A stretch of 64,000 bases of DNA from Aquimarina atlantica (GTDB lineage Bacteria > Bacteroidota > Bacteroidia > Flavobacteriales > Flavobacteriaceae): positions 62,001 through 126,000 of the forward strand of contig NZ_AQRA01000003.1 of NCBI RefSeq assembly GCF_000626715.1, given 5' to 3'. A model generated the notes under the pieces. That model did no database searches. It was not told the DNA's origin and worked only from the letters and a program-made list of their open reading frames with translations. Positions 38,401 to 47,328 of this stretch are shown here, in pieces. Position 1 is the first letter of the stretch. The number at the start of each line of letters is the position of its first letter. The position numbers and the translations under genes were made by a program.

Positions 38401-41400
38401 CAGCATATGCACCGGGAAGTTCGTTACCGCAACCCGATGCAAGAAATAATTTTGGAGGAATTACCAGGCAATTAACATCTACTAATTTTGAGCAAGCTAA
38501 TGTAGAGTTTATTGAATTTTGGCTAATGGATCCTTTTGAATATGATGATGTAAGTAACCCAGGAGGTACCATCGTATTTAATTTAGGTAACATTAGTGAA
38601 GATGTGCTTAAAGATGGTAGAAAACAATATGAAAACGGATTACCTAAAGGAGGCGTTGGTAGTACAATAGATACAGAGTATGGGCGAGTTCCTGTAAATC
38701 AATCCTTGATCTATGCTTTTGATTCTGATGGTTCGGATAGAGTGGATCAGGATGCTGGATTTGACGGTTTGGGAGATCAGGATGAAAAACTAAAGCCAGA
38801 ATATGCTGCGTTCCAATCCTTAGATGACCCTTCGGGAGATAATTATACCTATTTCCTTCAGGCAGGTGGAAGCATCTTGGAACGATATGATAAGTATAAT
38901 GGTACAGAAGGTAACTCACCGACTAATGTGTCTAATGATGATCGAGGAAATACTACGTTCCCTACTGCAGAAGATGTAAATAGGGATAATACCATGAATA
39001 CTATTAATAGTTATTACGAGTATGAGATTCCGATTTTTAGAGGAATGGGAGTAGGTAATGATAATGGTACAGGTTACATATCTGATGTTAGAGATATTCC
39101 TGTTACGGTGCAGGGAGGTCAAATAAATACAAAATGGGTACGTTTTAAGATTCCTATATATAACCCGGATAGAGCTATAAATATTAGTGATTTTAGATCG
39201 ATTCGATTTATGAGGATGTATCTTACTGGTTTTGCTGAACCTACATTGTTACGATTTGGTAGTCTTGATTTGGTAAGAGGTGATTATAGAAGATATGTTG
39301 TAGAAGGTAATACTACAAATGATCCAACAAACGGTCTTAATGTAACAGGTAATAGTGATGTAATTGTGACCTCGGTAAGTGCAGAGGAAACTGCAAATTA
39401 TGTGACACCACCAGGTGTTGTAAGAGAGCAGTTAAATAACAATAATAATATTATAAGAGATGATGAGCGATCATTGGCACTTACGGTAAATAATCTACAA
39501 TCTGGTGATGCCCGTGGGGTGTATAAGAATTTCAATGTTGATATGCGTCAGTATGAAAATCTTGAAATGTTTTTGCACGCAGAATCGCTTCCTGAACCTG
39601 CAATCCCAATTCAGGATGGAGACCTAAAAGCTTTTATAAGAATGGGTAATGATTTTACCAATAATTTCTATCAGATAGAATTGCCCTTAACCGTTTCTGA
39701 TCGTAATGATGGTAGTCAGAATGGCGCATGGCCAGAAAATAACCGATTAAGCCTTCCTTTAGAATTTCTTCAGCAAATAAAATCTAATGTATTAGGGAAT
39801 GAAACTCTTAACGCGAATGATCTTAATTTCTTTACAGGTCCTAATAACCTTAGAGTAGGGATTAAGGGTAATCCTAATTTTGGAGATGTACGAGTGATGA
39901 TGGTAGGGGTCAAAAATGATAGTGGTAGTGATCAATCAGGAACAGTTTGGTTTAATGAAATGCGCTTAAGCGATCTTAAAAACAGAGGTGGTTGGGCTGC
40001 TGTAGGTAGTCTGGATGCGAATATTGCAGATTTTGCAAATGTTAGTGCATCAGGAAGAATTAGTACCATCGGATTTGGAGGGATTGAACAAGGACCTAAT
40101 GAACGAAGTAGAGAAGATGTTAAGCAATATGATCTAACTACTAATGTTAATTTGGGACAATTGTTGCCTAAAAAATGGGGAATGCAAATACCATTTAATT
40201 ATAGCCGTGGAGAGGAAATAGTTACTCCTCAGTTTGATAGATTTTATGAGGATTTGGAGCTCAAAGATATTTTGGATAATACACCATCACAACAGAAAAA
40301 AGATTCTATTCTAAATGTTAATACTAATTATACCAAAAGGCAAAGTTTTAATGTTATTGGATTACGTAAAGAGAGAACAGGAGATGGTAAACCTATGCCT
40401 TATGATGTAGAAAATTTTGCATTCTCGGGAACGTATAACCAAACAGATCATCGGGATTTTGAGATAGAAAAATCATTAGATCAAAATGTAAAACTAGGAG
40501 GAACCTATGATTTTAGTTTTCAGCCAAAAGAAGTAGAACCTTTTAAGAAAGTTAAGTTCTTAGGCAAGAGTAAATATTTTGATCTCATCAAAGATTTTAA
40601 TGTAAACCTGCTTCCTACGAGTATCTCGATAAACTCTAATATCACCAGGCAATATAATGAGCAGGTTTTTAGAGATATTACTTTACCTCAAGGAGCTATT
40701 AAGCCAATACTATATCAGCGTAATTTTCTCTTTGATTGGCAATACGGAGTTAACTATAATTTGACTAAGTCTTTAAATTTTAATTTCACTTCTGCTAATA
40801 ATCGTATTGTTAAAAACTTTATTGATGAAAATAACGAAGTTGATAATACCATAGATGTATGGAGTGGCTTTTTTGATATAGGAGATCCCAATACACATAG
40901 CCAACAGCTTCAGGTTAATTATGAAGTTCCTTTTAAGAAAATACCAGTGTTAAAATTTATACGTGCAACATATGCGTATAATGCAGATTTCCAATGGGTA
41001 AAAGGAAGTGAGGCTTTAAAGACTTTAGAAGGTATTCCAGATTTAGGAAATACGGTTCAGAATGCTAGTGTACATACGTTAAATGGTTCATTAGATATGA
41101 ATACATTGTACAAGTATGCAGGATTAACCAAAGTAAAACCTGGGAGAAAAAGTGCAAAAAAGAAGAATAAAGATTCGAAGGATGAAAAAGAAAGAGCTCG
41201 AGTGCCTGGGAGCCCACAAAAAAGTAAAGCTAAAAGAGGTAAAAGTAAGTTAAGTGTTGGTGATAAAGCATATAATACGCTTATTGGGTTAGTTACTGCT
41301 GTGAAAAAGGTAAATATAAATTATCAACAAGATGATGGTATTTTCCTTCCTGGATATACCAGAGAACCTGGTTTTGTAGGAACACTTAAACCAACAGTTG

Positions 41401-42629
41401 GATTTACTTTTGGTAGCCAATCTGATATTCGAGATCTCGCTGCACGTAACGGGTGGCTTACATTATATCAAGAATTTAATCAACAATATCAAGAAGTAGA
41501 AGGGAAACAGCTTAATATACAGGCTTCCCTAGGATTGTTAAAAGGGCTTAAGATTGATATTAGTGCCAATAGAAACTCTTCTCAAACCTATACCGAAAAC
41601 TATCGGGTGAATACAAATTCTGATGGTAGTATTTTTACCGATGATCCATATGAGTCACTTACCGGGAATACCTTTGGCAATTTTACAATTTCAACGGTAC
41701 TGGTTAAGACTGCATTTAAGAAGAGTGATGAGTTTTCATCAGAGGCGTTTGATAAATTTAGAGAAAACAGATTGATTATTGCCAGGCGATTAGCAATAGA
41801 GAGAGGAAATAATCCAAATGTAGATAGTGACGGAGATGGTTTCCCCGATGGTTATGGAAGAACGAATCAAGCGGTATTATTACCTGCGTTCTTAGCAGCT
41901 TATACCGGTGGAAACCCAGAAAAAGTTAAAAAAGGAGCTTTTAGAGATATTCCATTACCTAACTGGGATATTAAGTATACAGGTTTGATGAATTTAAAAT
42001 GGTTTAAGAAACGTTTTAAGAGATTTTCTGTAGCACATGGGTATCGAGCTAATTATACTATTAATCAATTTCAAACCAACCTTGAATTTGGTAAGAGTGA
42101 ATTTGATGAAGCAAATAACTACCGAAATCCAGAGTTGTATTCTAATGTTAATTTAACCGAGCAGTTTAGTCCGCTTGTTAGATTAGATATGGAAATGAAA
42201 AACTCGATCAAAATCCTTGCAGAATGGAAAAAAGATAGAGCATTATCATTAAGTTTTGATAATAATCTACTTACCGAAATTCAAGGAAATGAGTATATCA
42301 TTGGATTAGGGTATAGATTAAAAGACCTTACGTTTGTAACTAAAATATCTGGAAGAAAAAAAGTGATAAAAAGTGACCTTAATCTAAGAGCTGATTTATC
42401 GCTACGTCAAAATGAAACGCTGATTAGATATCTTGATCTGGATAACACTCAAGTAACCGCGGGACAAGATATTTATGGAATAAAGTTCACCACAGATTAT
42501 TCATTAAGTAAGAACTTAACAGCGTTATTATTTTATGATCATACCTTTTCTAAGTATTCTATTTCTACTGCATTTCCTCAGACTACAATTAGGGGTGGGT
42601 TTACATTAAGATATAATTTTGGGAATTAA
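35478..42629 (+). CDS. sprA: Gliding motility/type IX secretion outer-membrane translocon protein SprA
   Basis: 2383 residues. SprA (Sov) is the very large beta barrel forming the type IX secretion channel through which gliding adhesins, enzymes and other CTD-tagged proteins leave the cell. A signal peptide (about 1-28, LVCLIALYSGVLQGQ) is followed by repeated long beta segments with short loops, including NFTFDFDQRISLSLLGKIGTRLQVTANYD near 180, and the end of the barrel FTLRYNFGN with the insertion-type terminal residues. A Lys/Arg/Ser-rich loop lies at about 1887-1924. The start codon is TTG at 35478, four bases after the ruvA stop; no ATG gives the signal peptide. The length is in the usual range (about 2300-2500). 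Confidence 0.95.
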   Translation: MSFSNYLRVDFFRILVCLIALYSGVLQGQDNQTVRDSTSTTFSLGALSLPDPNSIVAKYEYDPITNRYIYREKLGDFNVRYPIFLTPSEYEALVEQEQRRAYFKEKIEAFSGKKDGSEEKRKNLLPIFYVNSNFFESIFGGNEIEIIPQGSVEIDLGLLYTKQDNPAFSPRNRSNFTFDFDQRISLSLLGKIGTRLQVTANYDTESTFDFQNQLKLEYTPTEDDIIQSIEVGNVSMPLNSTLIQGAQSLFGVKMGLQFGRTTITGVYSEQRSETRSVNVEGGGTVEDFELFALDYDENRHFFLSHYFRDTYNTSLASYPFINNNIQITRIEVWVTNRATSAQTLTNARNIVALQDIGEAPDAGNFTIPVSLFNTGAGAFPDNSNNDLDPAAIGPAGPVTEAVRQVPTVQQGFVGAIANFNEGFDYAILENARKLNQSEYTLNTQLGYISLNQKLNNDEVLAVAYQYTRNGEVFQVGEFANDGVDATIGDNTGGAVDAGSSQSLVVKMLKSPIVNVTLPIWDLMMKNIYSTGAFRLEQNDFRLNILYSNPSPVNYITAAEGSSVALPDDVEQTTLLKVFNLDRLNPNNDPVQGGDGFFDYVPGITIDSQNGRIIFTTIEPFGEHLFDKLDNGPVGADYTNPNSYNPNQAKYVFRDLYTQTKVVAEQKSADKNYFQLKGKYKSSGQDGIPLGAFNVPQGSVTVTAGGRTLQEGVDYTVNYQLGRVNILDEALLSSNTPIQVSTENNAVFGQQTKRFTGLNIEHKFSDDFIIGGTYLNLNERPITQKSNYDFEPINNTILGFNVAYSTEVPFLTRMVNKLPNIDTDVPSNVSVRAEGAYLIAGAPRGANFDGKVTTYIDDFEGAQTRIDVSSPLSWELSSVPIGFGDPSNPNSDVVVDGIESGYQRAKLSWYSIDPIFYSNGRPSGVSEQDLATNATRRVFINEIFPQTDIAQGQTLALFTLDLNYRPGQRGQYNFNPAYAPGSSLPQPDARNNFGGITRQLTSTNFEQANVEFIEFWLMDPFEYDDVSNPGGTIVFNLGNISEDVLKDGRKQYENGLPKGGVGSTIDTEYGRVPVNQSLIYAFDSDGSDRVDQDAGFDGLGDQDEKLKPEYAAFQSLDDPSGDNYTYFLQAGGSILERYDKYNGTEGNSPTNVSNDDRGNTTFPTAEDVNRDNTMNTINSYYEYEIPIFRGMGVGNDNGTGYISDVRDIPVTVQGGQINTKWVRFKIPIYNPDRAINISDFRSIRFMRMYLTGFAEPTLLRFGSLDLVRGDYRRYVVEGNTTNDPTNGLNVTGNSDVIVTSVSAEETANYVTPPGVVREQLNNNNNIIRDDERSLALTVNNLQSGDARGVYKNFNVDMRQYENLEMFLHAESLPEPAIPIQDGDLKAFIRMGNDFTNNFYQIELPLTVSDRNDGSQNGAWPENNRLSLPLEFLQQIKSNVLGNETLNANDLNFFTGPNNLRVGIKGNPNFGDVRVMMVGVKNDSGSDQSGTVWFNEMRLSDLKNRGGWAAVGSLDANIADFANVSASGRISTIGFGGIEQGPNERSREDVKQYDLTTNVNLGQLLPKKWGMQIPFNYSRGEEIVTPQFDRFYEDLELKDILDNTPSQQKKDSILNVNTNYTKRQSFNVIGLRKERTGDGKPMPYDVENFAFSGTYNQTDHRDFEIEKSLDQNVKLGGTYDFSFQPKEVEPFKKVKFLGKSKYFDLIKDFNVNLLPTSISINSNITRQYNEQVFRDITLPQGAIKPILYQRNFLFDWQYGVNYNLTKSLNFNFTSANNRIVKNFIDENNEVDNTIDVWSGFFDIGDPNTHSQQLQVNYEVPFKKIPVLKFIRATYAYNADFQWVKGSEALKTLEGIPDLGNTVQNASVHTLNGSLDMNTLYKYAGLTKVKPGRKSAKKKNKDSKDEKERARVPGSPQKSKAKRGKSKLSVGDKAYNTLIGLVTAVKKVNINYQQDDGIFLPGYTREPGFVGTLKPTVGFTFGSQSDIRDLAARNGWLTLYQEFNQQYQEVEGKQLNIQASLGLLKGLKIDISANRNSSQTYTENYRVNTNSDGSIFTDDPYESLTGNTFGNFTISTVLVKTAFKKSDEFSSEAFDKFRENRLIIARRLAIERGNNPNVDSDGDGFPDGYGRTNQAVLLPAFLAAYTGGNPEKVKKGAFRDIPLPNWDIKYTGLMNLKWFKKRFKRFSVAHGYRANYTINQFQTNLEFGKSEFDEANNYRNPELYSNVNLTEQFSPLVRLDMEMKNSIKILAEWKKDRALSLSFDNNLLTEIQGNEYIIGLGYRLKDLTFVTKISGRKKVIKSDLNLRADLSLRQNETLIRYLDLDNTQVTAGQDIYGIKFTTDYSLSKNLTALLFYDHTFSKYSISTAFPQTTIRGGFTLRYNFGN

Positions 42630-42763
42630 GATTTTGCAATTACCTATTGTTTAAGGCAGTGTAATGTTGTTTTTTCATAATTTTTTATCCGGTTTTCTCA
42701 AAATTTAATAAAATAGATTTATTTTCGTCATCATAATATTAACAACATATAAATTTTTTTGAA

Positions 42764-43147
42764 ATGAATACTCCTGGAGATTTAAAATATACCAAAGATC
42801 ACGAATGGATCAAAATTGAAGGCGATATTGCAACTATTGGGATTACTGATTTTGCACAAAGTGAATTAGGTGATATTGTTTATGTAGAAGTAGAAACGGT
42901 TGGTGATGAATTAGAAGAACAAGAAGTTTTTGGTACGGTAGAAGCAGTAAAAACAGTATCGGATCTATTTTTACCATTAGCAGGTGAAATTATCGAATTT
43001 AATGAAGCTTTAGAGGATGAGCCAGAATTAGTAAATAGCGATCCTTATGGTGCTGGTTGGATGGTAAAAGTTAAAATATCTGATGTTTCGCAAGTTGACG
43101 ATCTATTACTATCTGCAGATGAATATAAAGAGGTTGTTGGGGCATAA
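42764..43147 (+). CDS. gcvH: Glycine cleavage system H protein
   Basis: 127 residues. The lipoylated carrier of the glycine cleavage complex, shuttling the aminomethyl group between the P, T and L proteins. The lipoyl-lysine is K63 in [10 protein letters not shown]. The flanking segments [41 protein letters not shown] (written here only as its key parts KYTKDHEW and GITDFAQ) are typical of the family. No gcvP or gcvT is nearby, which is common in Bacteroidetes. A VanZ-like gene overlaps its 3' end. Confidence 0.97.
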   Translation: MNTPGDLKYTKDHEWIKIEGDIATIGITDFAQSELGDIVYVEVETVGDELEEQEVFGTVEAVKTVSDLFLPLAGEIIEFNEALEDEPELVNSDPYGAGWMVKVKISDVSQVDDLLLSADEYKEVVGA

Positions 43148-43541
43148 CATCCTTCTTACTCTGGTTGTAGTATTAACCGCTATGGTGACGTGGGCGTCAC
43201 TGGCAAAATTTATAAACCCGGTTACATTTACGATAGAAGGAAGTGATAAAATAGGTCATTTTATTGCGTACTTTACTTTGACTATAGCATGGACTTTGTT
43301 TTTCTTTTTTTCAGAAAAAATGAATAAAAGCTTAAAACAGAGTTTAATTATTACTTCGATGATATGCATCCTTTATGGTGTCTTGATGGAAGTATTACAA
43401 GCAGTTTTAACAACATATCGTAGTTCTGATTGGTATGATGTAGTTGCAAATACGAGTGGTACAATTTTTGCAGTACTTGTTTTTGTAGTGTTTAAAAGTA
43501 GAATAGTAAGATTTAAACAAAATAAGCAGGAAGTCAGGTAG
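43119..43541 (+). CDS. VanZ-like family membrane protein
   Basis: About 140 residues from the ATG at 43119, overlapping the end of gcvH by 29 bases. Four hydrophobic segments are visible: [54 protein letters not shown] and [16 protein letters not shown]. The acidic-basic features [12 protein letters not shown] and the [12 protein letters not shown] segment are the VanZ-like signature. VanZ proper gives low-level teicoplanin resistance, but most family members, including this one, have no known function. An ATG at 43083 would also give an open frame, with 12 more residues ([12 protein letters not shown]) inside gcvH; I prefer the shorter form. Confidence 0.8.
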   Translation: MNIKRLLGHNILLTLVVVLTAMVTWASLAKFINPVTFTIEGSDKIGHFIAYFTLTIAWTLFFFFSEKMNKSLKQSLIITSMICILYGVLMEVLQAVLTTYRSSDWYDVVANTSGTIFAVLVFVVFKSRIVRFKQNKQEVR

Positions 43542-43675
43542 ATACAGTCTTGTTTTTACTGAAAAGTAGATAACATAAAAGTTAAAAAACTTGTTTTTTG
43601 TTTTACATTTTAATCTTTAGTTGGAAATTACAAAAGAAATTAGCTATTTTAGCAATCCTATAACGATTATATAAT

Positions 43676-44401
43676 ATGGAACCAAAGAAAAATCCAAAAG
43701 CAGATTTAACTAAGAAAAGCATCTTATTCCTTCAATTAGGACTTATTTTAGTTCTTTTTATAACATGGCAAGGAATAGAATGGAAAACCTATGATAGAAC
43801 TAATATAGATATAGGTCAGGTTAATCTTGATGAATTGGAAGAAGAAGATGTGCCAATTACACAGAACTTGAATACGCCTCCACCTCCACCTCCACCACCA
43901 CCTGCACCAGAAATTATTGATGTAGTAGAGGATGAAGAAGAAGTAGAGGAAACTATTATCGAATCTACTGAGACAAATCAGGAAGAAGAGATTGTAGAGG
44001 TTGAAGAAATCGAAGATACAGATGAAGAAGAAGTAATTGCTGATGTACCATTTGCAGTTATCGAGAATGTGCCAATCTTCCCTGGTTGCGAGAATGCAGG
44101 AAACAATGCAGCTAAGAAGAAATGTATGAGTGATAAGGTTAAGAAGTTTGTTAACCGTAAATTTAATACAGAAATAGGAAGTGAATTAGGTCTTACAGGT
44201 GTTAATAGAATCTATGTAAGGTTTAAGATTGATAGAAGTGGTAATATTGTTGGTGTTCAGGCAAGAGCTCCGCACCCAAGATTACAAAAAGAAGCACAAA
44301 GAGTAGTTAAGCTATTACCTAAAATGACTCCAGGAAAACAAAGAGGAAAAGCAGTAGGTGTACTGTATTCTTTACCAATAGTTTTCCAGGTACAAGACTA
44401 A
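43676..44401 (+). CDS. Energy transducer TonB, first of two tandem copies
   Basis: 241 residues. The N-terminus is cytoplasmic with one membrane helix (about 17-34, SILFLQLGLILVLFITW), followed by a proline run (nine Pro near 63-73) and an acidic Glu/Val repeat spanning the periplasm. The C-terminal TonB domain (about 125-241) has VPIFPGCENAGNN, GVNRIYVRFKIDRSGNIVGVQARAP and KMTPGKQRGKAVGVLYSLPIVFQ. It couples proton motive force, via ExbB/ExbD, to outer-membrane receptors. The exbBD genes are not nearby. It ends at a strong terminator. The following gene is a paralogue (compare VPIFPGCE with VPVFPGCE). Confidence 0.92.
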   Translation: MEPKKNPKADLTKKSILFLQLGLILVLFITWQGIEWKTYDRTNIDIGQVNLDELEEEDVPITQNLNTPPPPPPPPPAPEIIDVVEDEEEVEETIIESTETNQEEEIVEVEEIEDTDEEEVIADVPFAVIENVPIFPGCENAGNNAAKKKCMSDKVKKFVNRKFNTEIGSELGLTGVNRIYVRFKIDRSGNIVGVQARAPHPRLQKEAQRVVKLLPKMTPGKQRGKAVGVLYSLPIVFQVQD

Positions 44402-44427
44402 AAAGGAAATACCTTTGTAAAATATTC

Positions 44428-44467
44428 GAATCCCGTTTACATTACGTAGACGGGATTCTTTTTTTTG
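44428..44467 (+). terminator. Rho-independent terminator after the first tonB
   Basis: GAATCCCGTTTAC (44428-44440) pairs with GTAGACGGGATTC (44446-44458), 13 pairs including one G-T, and is followed by a T-run. It separates the two tandem tonB genes into distinct transcripts. Confidence 0.9.
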
Positions 44468-44513
44468 GTATGCTTGTTGATTTAGATTAATTGTAACGTT
44501 AAAACTAAATATT

Positions 44514-45257
44514 ATGAGTAACAAGCACGATGCTAATGTACGAAAAAGTACATTGGTGAATTTTCAGATTGGACTTATAGCAAGTCTTTTATTTACCTAT
44601 GTAATGTTTGAGGTATATACTGCTACACCAATAGTTAATGATAGTAATATTGATCTTACAATTGAAGAGCCTGATGTAGAATGGGATGGAGTTTACAAAA
44701 TTTATGAAGAACCCAAACCAAAAGAAGTTGCCAGAAAGTATACAAAACCTGTAGTGATCCCAGAGCAATTTAAAGTTATTGATGATGATACAAAAATAAC
44801 TGATCTAGACAAGGTGTTTAAAAATGAACCTATCGAATCTACACCAATTGATCCTAGTTCTATTATTGATGCGGATCCTGTTGATGAAGATCCACCTTTT
44901 TTTGATTTTGTAAAAGTAGAGTCGGTTCCTGTTTTTCCTGGTTGTGAAACATTAGGAACTAATAAAGAAAAGGCAGCTTGTTTTTCTGAAAAAATCAGAA
45001 AAATCGTTTCCAGAAAATTTAATACAGGATTAGGAGAAAAGTATGGTTTAACAGGAGTACAAAGAATCTATACTCAGTTTGATGTTGATGCCGATGGAAT
45101 GATTAAAAATATCCAGGTTAGAGCAGCGCATCCAAAATTAAAAAAAGAAGCACAAAGAGTGATTAACTTGTTCCCGCAGATGACTCCCGGTAAACAACGA
45201 GGTAGAGCTGTAACTGTAAAGTATCAGTTGCCAATTGTGTTTAAAATACAGAATTAA
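44514..45257 (+). CDS. Energy transducer TonB, second tandem copy
   Basis: 247 residues, paralogous to the preceding gene. The membrane helix is at about 15-36 (FQIGLIASLLFTYVMFEVY). The periplasmic linker lacks the proline run of its neighbour and is instead rich in Asp, Lys and Pro-Ile (IDPSSIIDADPVDEDPP). The C-terminal domain, about 135-247, has SVPVFPGCETLGTNKEKAAC, GVQRIYTQFDVDADGMIKN and MTPGKQRGRAVTVKYQLPIV. The Cys pair in PGCE...KAAC is shared by both copies (PGCE...KKC). The copies should serve different sets of receptors or conditions; that is inference. It has its own upstream region and terminator. Confidence 0.92.
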   Translation: MSNKHDANVRKSTLVNFQIGLIASLLFTYVMFEVYTATPIVNDSNIDLTIEEPDVEWDGVYKIYEEPKPKEVARKYTKPVVIPEQFKVIDDDTKITDLDKVFKNEPIESTPIDPSSIIDADPVDEDPPFFDFVKVESVPVFPGCETLGTNKEKAACFSEKIRKIVSRKFNTGLGEKYGLTGVQRIYTQFDVDADGMIKNIQVRAAHPKLKKEAQRVINLFPQMTPGKQRGRAVTVKYQLPIVFKIQN

Positions 45258-45261
45258 AAAT

Positions 45262-45294
45262 AAAAGCCTGCTGGTATTATCAGCAGGCTTTTTT
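45262..45294. terminator. Terminator between the second tonB and the MBL gene
   Basis: AAAAGCCTGCTG and its exact reverse complement CAGCAGGCTTTT enclose the loop GTATTAT. It sits between convergent genes and can work in both directions. Confidence 0.9.
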
Positions 45295-45306
45295 AATCGA
45301 TTCTTT

Positions 45307-46176
45307 TTATTTTGTGAGACTGGTGTAAATTGTTTTTCGCATACGTTCTGAATTAATAAATCCATCTCCATATCCTTTTGCATCATAGGTTGCCGTAAGC
45401 GAAGTGTTTTTTGTGATATCTTCTTCAGATTTTCCGGCTTCAATTTCTTTTTGAATACCATTTGTGATTTCTTTTAGCATTTTCAAAAACATTGCCAGAT
45501 CTTTTGTTGTTGCCAGTTTTCCGTGTCCGGGAATGATTTTAGTATCATCATTTGCGATAAGTAATGCTTTTTCTGATGCTTTTATATATCCTTTAATACT
45601 TCCACCAGATTTTAAATCTATATAAGGATACCGTCCATTAAAAAAAGTATCTCCCATGTGTAATACATTTCCATTTACAAAGTAGATAAGAGCATCTCCG
45701 TCGGTATGAGCATTATGTACATGAAATGCCTTCACGTTTTCATCTTTAAAATACAATTGTAAGCCTTCGTTAAATGTGATTACGGGTAAGGACGAAGGGA
45801 TAATGTGCCCTTTTTTCTGTTGTCCTTTCTCCATTCGGGATCTTACATTTTTTTGAGCAAAGATGGTAGCACCTTGACTCGCCATATTTTCATTTCCGCC
45901 AGTATGATCCCCATGATAATGTGTATTGATCACCATGGTAACGGGTTTATTACTTATTGTTTTTAGATTGGTAAGAATTTTATCAGATAATCTTGCAAAT
46001 TGGTCATCTATGATAAACAATCCTTTTTCGTTTTTGAAAACACCAATGTTTCCTCCTTGACCAGTTAGCATATAAATATGATCAGACAAAGAGTCTATAG
46101 TGATTTTAACTTCTTTATCTTGTGCATTAGCCACAAAAAAAAGTGTAGACACTGCAAGAATCAGTAATTTTTTCAT
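45307..46176 (-). CDS. Exported metallo-beta-lactamase-fold hydrolase
   Basis: 289 residues from the ATG at 46176, chosen because it begins a good signal peptide (MKKLLILAVSTLFFVANAQ); the frame is open 28 codons further upstream, but these are not signal-like. The zinc motif HxHxDH is H86, H88, D90, H91 (THYHGDHTGG). Further ligands are likely in HVHNAHTDGD and GHGK. This is the MBL superfamily with two zinc ions, in the periplasm. It lacks features of true class B beta-lactamases beyond the fold and is more like the flavobacterial SoxH/cyclase-type exported hydrolases; the substrate is unknown. It is monocistronic. Confidence 0.88.
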   Translation of the reverse strand: MKKLLILAVSTLFFVANAQDKEVKITIDSLSDHIYMLTGQGGNIGVFKNEKGLFIIDDQFARLSDKILTNLKTISNKPVTMVINTHYHGDHTGGNENMASQGATIFAQKNVRSRMEKGQQKKGHIIPSSLPVITFNEGLQLYFKDENVKAFHVHNAHTDGDALIYFVNGNVLHMGDTFFNGRYPYIDLKSGGSIKGYIKASEKALLIANDDTKIIPGHGKLATTKDLAMFLKMLKEITNGIQKEIEAGKSEEDITKNTSLTATYDAKGYGDGFINSERMRKTIYTSLTK

Positions 46177-46378
46177 TAGAGATGATTTTATGTAGTTTTT
46201 GTAGTGGTTTGTCGTGAATAAAGTACAAAAATTACTCCTGGCTATTGGGGTGATTATCAAAATGTTCGGTGAGAAGAAATTTTGACCAGCTCCTGTAGCT
46301 ATTTATTTATTGTGACAGGAAGTTTGTTAAAAGGTGAATTATAAGTAGTTATAAGTTGTCTAAAATGCTTTTAAGATA

Positions 46379-46386
46379 TATCTTTG
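46379..46386 (+). promoter_or_regulatory. -7 promoter element before ctaB
   Basis: TATCTTTG matches TAnnTTTG and is followed by CACC, as at the rimP and tRNA-Gln promoters. TTG at 46356-46358 is a partial -33 box. Transcription would start near 46393, which rules out translation starts upstream of that point. Confidence 0.6.
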
Positions 46387-46416
46387 CACCACTTTAAAAA
46401 AAGCTATTTAGAAAAC

Positions 46417-47328
46417 GTGCAAGATTTGAGCGTGACCCAAACGGATACTATAAAAATCTCTGTTGTTCAGGATTTTAAAGAAATTACAAAAATGCGTCTG
46501 GCATTAAGTGTGGTTTTTTCGTCTGTGGCAGGATATTTATTAGGTGTAGAAACAGTTTCATGGAGTACCTTGGTTCTTCTAGCTATAGGAGGATATTTTA
46601 TGGTAGGAGCCTCAAATGCGTATAATCAGATTATAGAAAGAGATTTAGATAAGTTGATGGATCGTACTAAGAATAGACCGATTCCGTCAGGAAGAATGTC
46701 TGTTAATACAGCTTTTGCGATTGCTACACTTTTTACAATTGCAGGAATATCTGTATTGTATACGATTAATCCTCAGACAGCAATGTTTGGTGCGATATCT
46801 ATATTTATATATGTAAGCTTATATACACCTTTAAAAACAAAGACACCATTATCTGTTTTTGTAGGTGCTATTCCAGGTGCTATTCCTTTTATGTTAGGTT
46901 GGGTAGCGGCGACGAATAATTTTGGGATAGAGCCAGGAACATTATTTATGGTGCAATTCTTTTGGCAATTTCCTCATTTTTGGGCAATCGGATGGTTTTT
47001 GTTTGATGACTATAAAAAAGGAGGATTCTTTATGCTTCCTACTGGTAAAAGAGATCAAGGTACAGCAGTGCAAGTTATTATTTATACCGTATGGACCGTG
47101 GTAACCTCTTTAATACCTGTTTTTGGAGTTACTGGTAAACTTTATCTTACACCGGTATCAGGAGTAATTATTCTACTTTTAGGAATAATTTTGATTAGAT
47201 CTGCAATCCGATTATATAAGGTTAGAGATGCTAAGACAGCAAAACAATTAATGCTAATGAGTGTTTTGTATATTACATTGTTACAAGTCATTTATGTAGT
47301 AGATAAATTTGTTAGAATATGGATTTAA
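46417..47328 (+). CDS. ctaB: Protoheme IX farnesyltransferase (heme O synthase)
   Basis: 303 residues with the start placed at GTG 46417. It prenylates heme b to heme o, the precursor of heme a for the oxidase encoded in this window. The UbiA-type prenyl-diphosphate motif NQIIERDLDKLMDRT is at about 75-90 and the second acidic motif FLFDDYKKGG at about 190-200; nine hydrophobic segments span the protein. Upstream in-frame TTG at 46384 falls inside the promoter -7 box, so it cannot be the start; other candidates are TTG 46426 and GTG 46432. Its end overlaps the next gene by ten bases. The heme A synthase CtaA is not in the window. Confidence 0.93.
   Translation: MQDLSVTQTDTIKISVVQDFKEITKMRLALSVVFSSVAGYLLGVETVSWSTLVLLAIGGYFMVGASNAYNQIIERDLDKLMDRTKNRPIPSGRMSVNTAFAIATLFTIAGISVLYTINPQTAMFGAISIFIYVSLYTPLKTKTPLSVFVGAIPGAIPFMLGWVAATNNFGIEPGTLFMVQFFWQFPHFWAIGWFLFDDYKKGGFFMLPTGKRDQGTAVQVIIYTVWTVVTSLIPVFGVTGKLYLTPVSGVIILLLGIILIRSAIRLYKVRDAKTAKQLMLMSVLYITLLQVIYVVDKFVRIWI

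Noticed and set aside
46177..46260. 28-codon extension of the MBL hydrolase
   Set aside because: It would bury a good signal peptide; the ATG at 46176 explains the sequence better.
46384..46416. TTG start for ctaB at 46384
   Set aside because: The codon is part of the promoter -7 box and lies upstream of the likely transcription start.
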